Shown here: piece after piece, positions 56,521-64,000 of the stretch
How positions within the stretch are numbered: position 1 is the first letter of the stretch
Layout of the letters: each line of letters opens with the position of its first letter
Made by a program: the position numbers and the translations under genes
Origin: Psychromicrobium lacuslunae
Lineage (GTDB): Bacteria > Actinomycetota > Actinomycetes > Actinomycetales > Micrococcaceae
Direction: 5' to 3'
Length of the DNA: 64,000 nt
NCBI RefSeq assembly: GCF_000950575.1
Contig: NZ_CP011005.1
Coordinates: 62,001 to 126,000 of the forward strand
Notes under the pieces: model-generated
Told to the model about the DNA's origin: nothing
Databases searched by the model: none
What the model saw: the letters and a program-made list of their open reading frames with translations, nothing else

Positions 56521-56724
56521 CCGATTGACTGACAACGATGCTTTTTCCGGCGCGGCGAACAGCAGAGCCATCAAGTTTTCACAGCGGAGTCAGGGTGTCG
56601 CCGGCGAAAAATTCGGAGAGCTCGTTAAACCAGGTAAAGTGGCAGGTTAGGCAAAGATCGAGCGGTCGACGAGGCAGCGCTGTCCGCAATAAGTCTCATC
56701 GGCAACTCGCTGGAGGAATCAATA

Positions 56725-57261
56725 GTGCAGTCAGTTTTTCAACGAGCAGTTGGCTTAATTCAGCTGCTATGGCGCGAAGTCGCCAAATTTGGCGTCGTCG
56801 GCGGGCTTGGCTGGGTAATTGATAACGGCCTTTTCTTCATTCTGGCCCACGGCATTCTCTCTGACGGAACTATTAAAGCAAGAGTCGTCTCCTCCAGCAT
56901 TGCCATTCTGTTCTCCTGGTTCGCCAATCGTTATTGGACCTTCCGGCACCGACGGGGCAATAAGCCGTGGCGTGAGTTCTTCCTCTTTATTGTGATGAGT
57001 CTGATGGGGCTCGGCATCGCAGTAGGCTGCCAGTACATCTCCCGCTATGTGCTGGGATTCCAGACGGTCACCGCTGACTTTATCGCCGGTGGCGTGATTG
57101 GCCTGATACTGGGCACCATCTTCAGGTTCCTGACGTATCGTTTCTTTGTCTTCACTGAAGAGCTCGATGCTGAACCGGAGTATGCGGGCGATCACGCCCT
57201 GGTGGAAGCGCCGCAGAAGAAGGCCTCGGCAACGCAGCCGGAACGCAATCCGGTGTCCTAG
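56725..57261 (+). CDS. GtrA-family membrane protein
   Basis: This 178-residue protein has four hydrophobic segments and the GtrA pattern (KFGVVGGLGWVIDNGLFFILA, SWFANRYWTFRHRR, FRFLTYRFFVF). Family members are proposed to flip polyprenyl-phosphate-linked sugars. A hydrophilic Glu/Ala/Lys tail follows. A ggagg site (56712-56716) precedes GTG 56725. It converges tightly with the TIGR03089 gene. Confidence 0.85.
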   Translation: MQSVFQRAVGLIQLLWREVAKFGVVGGLGWVIDNGLFFILAHGILSDGTIKARVVSSSIAILFSWFANRYWTFRHRRGNKPWREFFLFIVMSLMGLGIAVGCQYISRYVLGFQTVTADFIAGGVIGLILGTIFRFLTYRFFVFTEELDAEPEYAGDHALVEAPQKKASATQPERNPVS

Positions 57262-57262
57262 C

Positions 57263-57910
57263 TCAGCGCAGCCTGGCCGCTTCCGAACTGAGCAAGCTAG
57301 CGGTCAACAGACTCCGATGCTCGGCAAGCACTAGGGAACCCGCCGATTGCCAAATCCCTAATGCCGTCGTTGCCACCGCTGACAGGCCGACGGTCGAGTC
57401 GAGGGCAATGCGATCCGCTTGCGAGTATTCCTGACGAAGTTCGGAAAGCTGCTGATACTCGCACTGAAGTTCGCCAATGCTCAAGGCGAGCTGGCTTTCG
57501 GCCGGGTCGTCAAAACGTTCGAAGCTATCGGCGAACATCCTGACTTCAGCCGCGTAATCGCGAACCTGGGGGCCCAGTTCACCGTCCCAGCGCAGCGCTA
57601 AGGCGGCGAGCGAAACAGCAATGGCCGGGCGCTGGTCCAGCTCAAGGCGCTGCTGATCGGAGCTCGCCAGCAGTGTTCCGCCTTGGGCGGAGGTCACTGT
57701 GCCGCCTGCAGCTAGGGCACCCAACAGGATGCAGAGGGACTTCCAGTGCGCTGGCAAGTCCAGGCTGAGGCTCATCCCAGGACCGAAGTCGAACTCGTCG
57801 ACCAGAAAGTTAGCAGTTTTTGCGACCCAGTTGTCCAAAACCTTGCCGGAGAGCTCAATGCGTTCCCCAGTGCTGCCGTACCAGGTTAGCCGCGGCGAAG
57901 CGGGATTCAC
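57263..57910 (-). CDS. TIGR03089 family protein
   Basis: This is a member of an actinobacterial family distantly related to AMP-binding enzymes (RLTWYGSTGERIELSGKVLDNW, KTANFLVDEFD, DLPAHWKS). Function is unknown. GTG 57910 is the first usual start codon and gives 215 residues. However, the frame remains open and family-like further upstream (residues SIDTLLADFRR), and a ggaagagag site precedes ATC 57952 and ATT 57949, so the true start may be a rare AUU or AUC codon. Confidence 0.8.
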   Translation of the reverse strand: MNPASPRLTWYGSTGERIELSGKVLDNWVAKTANFLVDEFDFGPGMSLSLDLPAHWKSLCILLGALAAGGTVTSAQGGTLLASSDQQRLELDQRPAIAVSLAALALRWDGELGPQVRDYAAEVRMFADSFERFDDPAESQLALSIGELQCEYQQLSELRQEYSQADRIALDSTVGLSAVATTALGIWQSAGSLVLAEHRSLLTASLLSSEAARLR

Positions 57911-57952
57911 CCGACGAAAATCGGCTAGCAGAGTGTCGATGCTGGTAATGAT

Positions 57953-58224
57953 GTTTTGCTCTCTTCCAAATCTGTCGGGAGCGTTTCCCGGTGCTCGGTG
58001 GAGCTGCGGCTTAGGACGCAGTGGGGAATCCCAGGATACGTGCTCTCAGCGGCATTAGCTTCGGTGCGTCTTGCGCGCGGGATTTGCCTCGAAGCTTGGT
58101 TCAGTCGATGAATCAGAATAAAGAAAAGATTCCGGAGCCCAACACGCCGCATCCTTTCGTTAAATCCCGGGCGTGGCGATCCTGAGAATTCCCCCCCAAA
58201 CTGGCTAAAATTCCCGTCCCGCAC
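57953..58224. other. Non-coding stretch upstream of whiB
   Basis: I find no convincing gene here. A C7 run lies near 58190-58198. The stretch separates the divergent TIGR03089 and whiB genes. Confidence 0.4.
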
Positions 58225-58254
58225 TTGACGAGCATCGTATTACACCGTTGTAAT
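58225..58254 (+). promoter_or_regulatory. whiB promoter
   Basis: -35 TTGACG (58225-58230) and -10 TGTAAT (58249-58254) are 18 nt apart. The -10 is one arm of attaca-ccgt-tgtaat (58239-58254). The leader is about 85 nt. Confidence 0.6.
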
Positions 58255-58346
58255 TAGAAGACGAAGCTGCAGCAGTAGAACCTGTATTAGCGAGATACCA
58301 AGCAAGACCAAAGCAACACAGCTGCGGCACGACCAGGAGGACCAGC

Positions 58347-58925
58347 ATGGGGCAAGCGGAGCGTAGTGAAATCACTCCGGATGGGCAGGTCACCGGATTC
58401 GATGATGAATCCGCGATCGCCGCGCAAGCGGCTGCGGTTTACCGTTCACGCGGTGTGCCGAGTGACTGGTTTGTCGATCCGGCCGACCCCTCAGCGGCTG
58501 AACGATATCGTGCAGCCGAAGAGAACTCGCTGGAAGATACGGCCACCGCCTTCTTAGCGGCTCATGAAGCTCTGGCCGGCAGTGAGCAGAGCAGCACCGA
58601 GATTTGGGCGGCGGAACCAGAACTCGATCTCAGCAAGTCGAGCCAGAGCCAGGCCATTTGGATTGGCCTACCAGGGATTGCCGTCGGTGACCCTGCCGAT
58701 GAGGGCGAGTTGGGTTGGCAAGCCGACGCACTCTGTGCCCAAACTGACCCGGAAGCCTTTTTCCCGGAAAAGGGTGGTTCAACTAGGGATGCCAAGAAGG
58801 TGTGCGGCTCTTGCAACGTGCGCTCCCAATGCTTGGAATACGCCTTATCAAATGATGAACGATTCGGTATCTGGGGCGGCCTCTCAGAACGAGAGCGACG
58901 CCGGTTACGGAAGCGAGCGGTCTAA
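58347..58925 (+). CDS. WhiB-family transcriptional regulator
   Basis: This is an Fe-S cluster regulator of 192 residues. The four ligands are C130, C153, C156 and C162, followed by the GIWGG turn (174-178) and a basic tail (ERERRRLRKR). The WhiB part resembles WhiB2/WhmD, which controls septation. About 120 residues of acidic, Ala/Ser-rich sequence precede it, longer than usual. An aggagg site lies 6 nt before the ATG. The gene touches the following glycosyltransferase. Confidence 0.93.
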   Translation: MGQAERSEITPDGQVTGFDDESAIAAQAAAVYRSRGVPSDWFVDPADPSAAERYRAAEENSLEDTATAFLAAHEALAGSEQSSTEIWAAEPELDLSKSSQSQAIWIGLPGIAVGDPADEGELGWQADALCAQTDPEAFFPEKGGSTRDAKKVCGSCNVRSQCLEYALSNDERFGIWGGLSERERRRLRKRAV

Positions 58926-58954
58926 TTTCTGAATCTATTCGCGTCACAGCCGTT

Positions 58955-61900
58955 GTGGTTTCCCACAACGGCTTGTCGTATTTACCCCGCACTCTCAAAG
59001 CGATTGAGGCTCAGCGCCGAGCGGCTGACCGGGTCCTCGGTGTCGATTCGAGTAACGGCGATGCCGCGGCGAAGCTGCTTCAGGATTCGCTAGGCGCGGC
59101 ACAGGTGCTCACCCTGGGATCGCGAAGCGCCGGTGGCTTCGGCTCAGCTGTGAATGCGGTACTGGATCGGCTAGATAAACCGCCAGCGGCTCCGGAAACC
59201 GAGTTTCTCTGGCTTTTGCATGACGACTCGGCTCCTGAGCCGGAGGCGCTCGCAGAACTACTCAAAGCCGTGGAGCGCGCCCCCTCAGTCACCATCGCAG
59301 GCTGTAAACAGCTCGACTGGGACGATCCGCGAAGTTTGATTGACGTGGGTTTGAGTACCTCCCGATGGGGAGAGCGACTCACCATGATCGAAAACGACGA
59401 GCAGGACCAAGGCCAATACGACGGCCGAAGCGACATTTTCGCTGTCAATTCTGCGGGCATCCTGATCAGACGTGATGTCTGGCAAGCGCTGGGTGGTTTC
59501 GATCCGGCGCTGCCCGGGGTGGGCGATGACGTCGACCTCTGCTGGCGCAACCGGCTTGCTGGGCATCGCGTGGTGGTGGTGCCCGCCGCCAAGATGCTTC
59601 ATCAGCGAAACCGACCTGGGACAAATAACACCCTGCAAGCGGCCCGTAAGGCTGAGATTCATCTACGGCTTAAGCACGCACCTTGGTGGCAGGTTCCTTT
59701 CCTCTGGATTGGTGCGCTGCTAGGCGGTTTCTATCGTCTTTTGACGGGGATCTTATTCAAGGATCCGGGGCACGGCTTCCGTCAGCTCTTGGCCACCTTT
59801 GCGGCCTTGTTCCGGCCTGGAGCGTTCTTTCGCGGCAGGTCGGTGGCAAACCGTAGTCGGCGGGTTTCCCGTTCAGTGATTCAGGGTCTTCAGGTTAGCG
59901 GGCCGGAGGTGCGAAGTTATCGCCGTGCCCTGCTGGAGTCGCTGATCGGGGATGCTGGTGATGCTGAGGACCAATCGGTCGAGCAGACCGAGTACATTCC
60001 CTCCGGTGATGCCACCGACGATTTTGCTGCCTTAGCCACTTCTAAGCGATTGTGGGTAGGTACTGGGGCAGTTGTTTCGGTATTGCTGCTTGCAGCGCTT
60101 TCCTTTGTCGTATTGTTCAGATTCATCGGTGCAGAGGCATTGCGTGGTGGTGCTTTGTTGCCGCTTTCCGATCGGTTGGCTGACATCTGGCACAATGCCA
60201 CCGGCTGGTGGATCAACCTGGGTGCGGGCTGGCCCGGGCACGGTGAACCCTTCGACCTAGTGCTTTGGCTCTTGGGCGTATTTGGCCTCGGGAACGGCTC
60301 CAACGCCGTTGTCTGGTTGGTGCTGCTCGCGCTGCCATTGGCAGGACTGGGTGCCTGGTTCTGCGCTGGCGCATTGAGCAAGAGTCGCTGGCCGCGGTTT
60401 CTGGCTGCACTGATCTGGGCTGGCGCGCCGGTACTACTGATTTCCTTGGGCCAAGGGCGGCTGGGCGGCTTGATCGCTCATATTCTGATTCCCTGGGTAT
60501 TTCTTGGCTTTATTCGTGCAATGGGCGCTGCACTGCCGAAGCATTCTGCGGATCCGGCCAATACCGCTGCCTTGCCCTTGAGTAGAGAAGGGGCCAGGGA
60601 GCGGGTCTCCTGGACTGCCGCTGCTGCCACCGGCCTGGCGCTCGCTTTCGTTACCGCCAGCGCGCCCAGTTTATTGCCGCTAGCTGTGCTGTTGGTGATC
60701 GGATTGATGATCTTCGGCGGTCGACGGGCGCGCACCTTGTGGTGGACCTTGCTGCCAACCGCGGCACTCTTCCTGCCCTTTATCCTCTCCACCCTTGATC
60801 GTCCGCGAGCTATTCTCAGCGACCCCGGTGTGCCGCTGAGTTTCAATAACGCACCGAGTTGGTTGCAGCTACTCGGTCAGCCGGAAACCATTGATGCCAA
60901 CGCTGCGCTGAGCGGTCTCGGCTGGTTGCCGAGCGGATTCCCCTGGGCCTGGCTTTTCGCCATTGTTATTGGCGGCCCGCTGGTCCTACTGGCATTCGCC
61001 GCTTTGGTCTGGCCCAAGCGTCGTCCGGTCGCTGTGCGGGTGCTTTGGGGTGTGGCAATCCTTGCCATTGCGCTCGGTTACGCCAGCAGTCTGATTGCCA
61101 CCGCAGTCGGTGAGCGTGAACTCGTCACTCCGTTTAGCGGCCCGGCAGTTTCAGTACTGGTATTCGCCCTCCTTGGTGCCGCCATGATCGGCTTGGACGG
61201 CGTACAGCGCTGGCGTTTAGCAGAGCAGTCTGAGCGTCGGCTGCCGCGTACCGTCGCCGGCGTGCTGACCGTGCTGCTCATCCTTTCTCCGATTTTGTCG
61301 TTGGGGCTTTGGACGGCTCAAAACTTCGCCGGCTCGTTGAGCGTGCAGGCTGGAAGTGCGCATAGCCTACCCGCCACCGCCACCGATCGAGGGTTAGGGC
61401 CGGATCAGAGTCGTTCCCTGGTGATCACCATCACTCCGGACGGTAGCTACACGGCCAGCCTGATGCGCGGCAGCGGCACCACCCTGGATGCACTATCCAC
61501 AATCGCTCAGGCGCAGGGCATTAGCGGGCTGCCAGGAGCAGAAACTGTCGGCCAAGATGATTTGGTTGCTGCTGCGGTGCGCAATGCGGTAGCGGCCGTG
61601 GTGGCCGGCACCGGCGTCAACCCCGGACCGCAGCTGAACGATCTCGGTGTCGGGTTCGTGGTGCTGCGGAAGGGCGATACCTCGGCTGAGTTGCTCGCCA
61701 GCCAGATCGATGCGGTACCTGGCCTAGCCACTGTGGGACCGACCGATCAGGGTTGGCTATGGCGGGTCGCCCCAGTGCTGGCGAAGGGAGCCGATGCTCA
61801 GCAGGCAGGCTCAAGTGCGATTAGTCGAGTGCGGATCGATGACGGTAAGGGCGGGGTTCTTGGCTATCTGCCCTCCAGCCAGAACGACGTCAACACCTCG

Positions 61901-62260
61901 ATTAGTGCCGGGCCGGAAGGTCGGTTGCTAGTGCTGGCAGAGCGTGCGGATCCGGGCTGGAGTGCTTGGCTGAACGGGAAGAAGCTGAACTCTTCGGCAG
62001 CCCCGACCAGCGCAGCGTGGGCTCAGGCCTTCGAATTACCAGCTGCCGGCGGCAGCTTAGAAGTCCGCTACCAGCAGCCCTGGGCGCCGCTGTGGTCAAT
62101 CGTGCAACTCGTGGTGATCGCGTTGACGGTGCTGCTGGCTATTCCGATGCCAGCCAGCCGAGGCCGGGCGGGCCAGGCTAAGGCGCTGCGGTTGGCGGCA
62201 GCACGTCGGCAGCAACGCAGCATGAGGAAATCCGTAGAGGACGATGATGAGTCGAGCTAA
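58955..62260 (+). CDS. Large membrane glycosyltransferase (GT2 plus multi-TM)
   Basis: This protein has at least 1101 residues. The N-terminal 250 form a GT2 domain (LHDDSAPEPEALAEL, GGFDPALPGVGDDVDLCWRN). A first helix pair near residue 250 and then about a dozen membrane segments cover residues 370-800, and a large external domain ends with one more helix and a basic tail. It is likely an envelope glycan polymerase or transferase. GTG 58955 is the first normal start, but it cuts off the first strand (IRVTAVVV); ATT 58925, overlapping the whiB stop, may be the real start. Confidence 0.85.
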   Translation: MVSHNGLSYLPRTLKAIEAQRRAADRVLGVDSSNGDAAAKLLQDSLGAAQVLTLGSRSAGGFGSAVNAVLDRLDKPPAAPETEFLWLLHDDSAPEPEALAELLKAVERAPSVTIAGCKQLDWDDPRSLIDVGLSTSRWGERLTMIENDEQDQGQYDGRSDIFAVNSAGILIRRDVWQALGGFDPALPGVGDDVDLCWRNRLAGHRVVVVPAAKMLHQRNRPGTNNTLQAARKAEIHLRLKHAPWWQVPFLWIGALLGGFYRLLTGILFKDPGHGFRQLLATFAALFRPGAFFRGRSVANRSRRVSRSVIQGLQVSGPEVRSYRRALLESLIGDAGDAEDQSVEQTEYIPSGDATDDFAALATSKRLWVGTGAVVSVLLLAALSFVVLFRFIGAEALRGGALLPLSDRLADIWHNATGWWINLGAGWPGHGEPFDLVLWLLGVFGLGNGSNAVVWLVLLALPLAGLGAWFCAGALSKSRWPRFLAALIWAGAPVLLISLGQGRLGGLIAHILIPWVFLGFIRAMGAALPKHSADPANTAALPLSREGARERVSWTAAAATGLALAFVTASAPSLLPLAVLLVIGLMIFGGRRARTLWWTLLPTAALFLPFILSTLDRPRAILSDPGVPLSFNNAPSWLQLLGQPETIDANAALSGLGWLPSGFPWAWLFAIVIGGPLVLLAFAALVWPKRRPVAVRVLWGVAILAIALGYASSLIATAVGERELVTPFSGPAVSVLVFALLGAAMIGLDGVQRWRLAEQSERRLPRTVAGVLTVLLILSPILSLGLWTAQNFAGSLSVQAGSAHSLPATATDRGLGPDQSRSLVITITPDGSYTASLMRGSGTTLDALSTIAQAQGISGLPGAETVGQDDLVAAAVRNAVAAVVAGTGVNPGPQLNDLGVGFVVLRKGDTSAELLASQIDAVPGLATVGPTDQGWLWRVAPVLAKGADAQQAGSSAISRVRIDDGKGGVLGYLPSSQNDVNTSISAGPEGRLLVLAERADPGWSAWLNGKKLNSSAAPTSAAWAQAFELPAAGGSLEVRYQQPWAPLWSIVQLVVIALTVLLAIPMPASRGRAGQAKALRLAAARRQQRSMRKSVEDDDESS

Positions 62261-63851
62261 GAAGAACCACTCTCGAAGCGGATTGCTGGTGGGGGTGCTC
62301 AGCGGAGTTGGCATTGCCGTGGTGGCGGGTGCCTTGGTGGGGGCGGGCACGGTGTTCCCCGGTCCGGCCGCTAGTAAACCTTTGCAAGCCGGTTCAGCAC
62401 AGCTGCCAGCGGGACAGACCGTGGCCAATTGTTTGGGCCCTGCGCAGCTACTGCAGGGCACTGGCAATGGCACCGATCCGCAGTTCTCACCCGCTTCGGC
62501 CACTGCGAAGAACCAGATCACCGCCCTGGTGGGCAGCAACGATCAAGCGGTGTTGCCCAATGGGGTGCTCGCGCCCTTGAGTGCTGATGCTTCAGCTAGC
62601 GCGTTGGCGACCATTTCTAGCCAGCCCAGCAGCGTCCCGAGCCCGAGCCCGGGTGCAGCTCCGGCGCAGCCCAAGGCAGCAGCGCTGCCGGCCAAGGAAG
62701 TAAATTCTTCATCGGTGCTGCGCGTCGATCCGCTCAACGATCGTCGGACTCCGGCCGCCGCGGTGCAGCTCTTCAGCGCTTCGGACGGCGATTTGCAGGG
62801 GCTGGCAGGTTCCAGCTGTCAACCGCCTGCGAATGAACTCTGGTTGGTCGGTGGGAATACCCAGGTCGGCCGCACCGCCATCTTGAACATCTCAAACTCA
62901 TCGAGCACGCCTGCGACGGTGAATCTGGATCTCTTCGGTGCGGCCGGGCAGATTCAAAGCTCGGGGGCTCGTGGCTTGCTCGTCGCCCCGGGCGCAAGTC
63001 GAGCCATTGTGCTGGCGGGATTGGCGCCGGATCAGAAGAACCTTGCGGTCCACCTGCGCTCGAGCGGCGGGCCGGTCAGTGCGACTATCCAACAGTCGGT
63101 GCTGCGTGGTCTGACCGCCGGTGGGGTGGAGAACCTGACCCCGGTGGCGGCTCCCAGCCAGCGCCAGGTGATCACCGGGATTCAAACATTGGCTCCGGCG
63201 CTGGCGGCTCAGATTTCCGGACAAGCTGATTATCAGGATGCCCAGACCAGCCTCCAAGTGGCAGTACCGGGCAGCAGCGATACGGTTGTGCAAGTGAAAG
63301 TCTATGGTCAGAGTGGTCCGGTCGCTTTGCCCAATGGTGGAGTGCTGACGGCAAAAGCCGGTTCGGTGACAGAGCTGCCGTTGAGCGGCCTGGCCGCTGG
63401 AAACTACACGGTAGATCTCAGCTCGGAAGCACAGGTTACCGCCTCGGTGCGCAGTGTGAACGGCACTAAAGTTGCCGCACCGATCGATTTGGCCAGCGCC
63501 CCGGCGGCTAGCAAAATCACCGACAATCAAATGATCGTGCTGCCTTCCGGAGCGAGTAGCAAGCTCAGCTTCAGCGCACCGACGGGAGCGGCAACGCTGT
63601 CTCTGGTGCCGGTGAAGAGCGATGGTAGCCTGCTGCCGGCCAAGGCGCTTCAGTTGAGGACCGCGACTACAGTGATCATCGATCCGGCAACCCTGGCCGG
63701 AAGTGCGGTGGTGGGCTTTCTCGCCTCATCCAGCGGCGAGGCCTACGGTGCACAATTGCTAAGCCAGAGCGGCGGCGTCGGACTCACCGTGCTGAGTATT
63801 CCGCGCAGCGTGGTGAGCCAGCCGAACAGCGAAATCGCACTGGGGTATTAG
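62247..63851 (+). CDS. DUF5719 exported protein
   Basis: This 534-residue protein has a basic N-terminus and a signal-anchor helix (GLLVGVLSGVGIAVVAGALVG), then a Ser/Ala/Pro-rich beta domain (ELWLVGGNTQVGRTAILNISN) of the DUF5719 type. It regularly follows the giant glycosyltransferase gene in actinobacteria and probably works with it outside the membrane. It overlaps that gene by 14 bases; ATG 62247 has better spacing from gagg than ATG 62244. Confidence 0.85.
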   Translation: MSRAKKNHSRSGLLVGVLSGVGIAVVAGALVGAGTVFPGPAASKPLQAGSAQLPAGQTVANCLGPAQLLQGTGNGTDPQFSPASATAKNQITALVGSNDQAVLPNGVLAPLSADASASALATISSQPSSVPSPSPGAAPAQPKAAALPAKEVNSSSVLRVDPLNDRRTPAAAVQLFSASDGDLQGLAGSSCQPPANELWLVGGNTQVGRTAILNISNSSSTPATVNLDLFGAAGQIQSSGARGLLVAPGASRAIVLAGLAPDQKNLAVHLRSSGGPVSATIQQSVLRGLTAGGVENLTPVAAPSQRQVITGIQTLAPALAAQISGQADYQDAQTSLQVAVPGSSDTVVQVKVYGQSGPVALPNGGVLTAKAGSVTELPLSGLAAGNYTVDLSSEAQVTASVRSVNGTKVAAPIDLASAPAASKITDNQMIVLPSGASSKLSFSAPTGAATLSLVPVKSDGSLLPAKALQLRTATTVIIDPATLAGSAVVGFLASSSGEAYGAQLLSQSGGVGLTVLSIPRSVVSQPNSEIALGY

Positions 63852-63884
63852 TAGCTCCTGAGCTAGATGTAGTTCAGGAATGGT

Positions 63885-64000
63885 TCAGAACCGACGCATC
63901 CTGCCGTAGCTCGGATCCACCGATTCCGGGCTGAGATTCAGGAACACCGCGACCTGCTCCACCACCGCGTCATGCACCACTTCGCGAAGTTCCTCTTCGC
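63885..64000 (-). CDS. C-terminal end of metallopeptidase-family protein (partial)
   Basis: On the minus strand an open frame enters from the window edge and ends with TGA at 63885-63887. The 38 visible residues (LREVVHDAVVEQVAVFL, SPESVDPSYG) resemble the C-terminus of the PF06262 zincin-like proteins that neighbour DUF5719 in Micrococcaceae. The catalytic part lies outside the window, so the call is tentative. Confidence 0.5.
   Translation of the reverse strand, partial: EEELREVVHDAVVEQVAVFLNLSPESVDPSYGRMRRF

Overview
The window reads as a continuous piece of chromosome from a moderately high-GC actinobacterium, most likely a Micrococcaceae member of the Arthrobacter / Renibacterium / Psychromicrobium type. 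Support: a mycothiol S-conjugate amidase (mca), a WhiB regulator, DUF501, DUF4245, DUF4307, DUF5719 and TIGR03089 proteins, class II FBPase (glpX), an enolase / FtsB-like / DUF501 / Ppx block, and many apparently leaderless genes (a TAnnnT -10 box ending 6-7 nt before the start codon). I see no phage, no complete insertion sequence and no CRISPR array. One tRNA is present and no rRNA.

Layout. 1-2840: two long palindromes around GDP-mannose pyrophosphorylase, then an M20 amidohydrolase. 2939-5919: peroxide-response unit ohrR-ohr followed by an MDR oxidoreductase and a luciferase-like flavin oxidoreductase. 6267-13389: nucleoside uptake and salvage operon (BMP lipoprotein, ATPase, two permeases, cytidine deaminase, thymidine phosphorylase); adenosine deaminase follows at 15954. 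13610-19026: DedA protein, CGNR zinc-finger regulator with an alpha/beta hydrolase, MazG, GNAT and a PadR regulator. 19113-19360: a cluster of direct repeats in front of enolase. 19436-26046: eno, FtsB/DivIC-like protein, DUF501, Ppx/GppA, a membrane-anchored subtilase and a type II NADH dehydrogenase-like protein. 26177-29338: HEAT protein, tRNA-Leu(UAA), SoxR with its operator, an SDR and a Bax-inhibitor-1 protein. 29448-32793: Leloir genes galK, galT and a divergent aldose epimerase. 32914-40202: ilvA, then greA - DUF4307 - mca - small membrane protein - hemolysin III - short Z-prenyltransferase, an order I recall from Mycobacterium tuberculosis Rv1080c-Rv1086, then PhoH2. 40211-48709: DUF1772 protein, an unknown gene divergent from a prepilin peptidase, an MFS exporter with its TetR regulator, fumC, carbonic anhydrase, DUF4245, glpX. 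48809-50846: two tandem paralogues with an NBR1/FW-type domain. 50881-64000: FemABX-like transferase, the purK-purE-LCP-manA operon, GtrA, TIGR03089, WhiB, a giant glycosyltransferase, DUF5719 and the end of a metallopeptidase-family gene.

The genes combine into recognisable tasks: nucleoside scavenging (6267-17078), redox and thiol defence (ohrR/ohr, soxR, mca, ndh), mannose/galactose activation and envelope polymer assembly (manC, manA, galT/K, LCP, FemX, GtrA, the 1101-residue glycosyltransferase, the Z-prenyltransferase) and central carbon metabolism (eno, fumC, glpX).

The items least explained by standard annotation are the tandem FW-domain pair; a 38-codon ORF with a strong ribosome binding site that overlaps phoH2 by 4 bases; a 54-bp-register repeat cluster upstream of eno; two genes whose conserved N-terminus extends upstream of any ATG/GTG/TTG and may start at AUU; and several operator-like inverted repeats. 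All similarity statements rest on motif recognition by eye; no database search was run.
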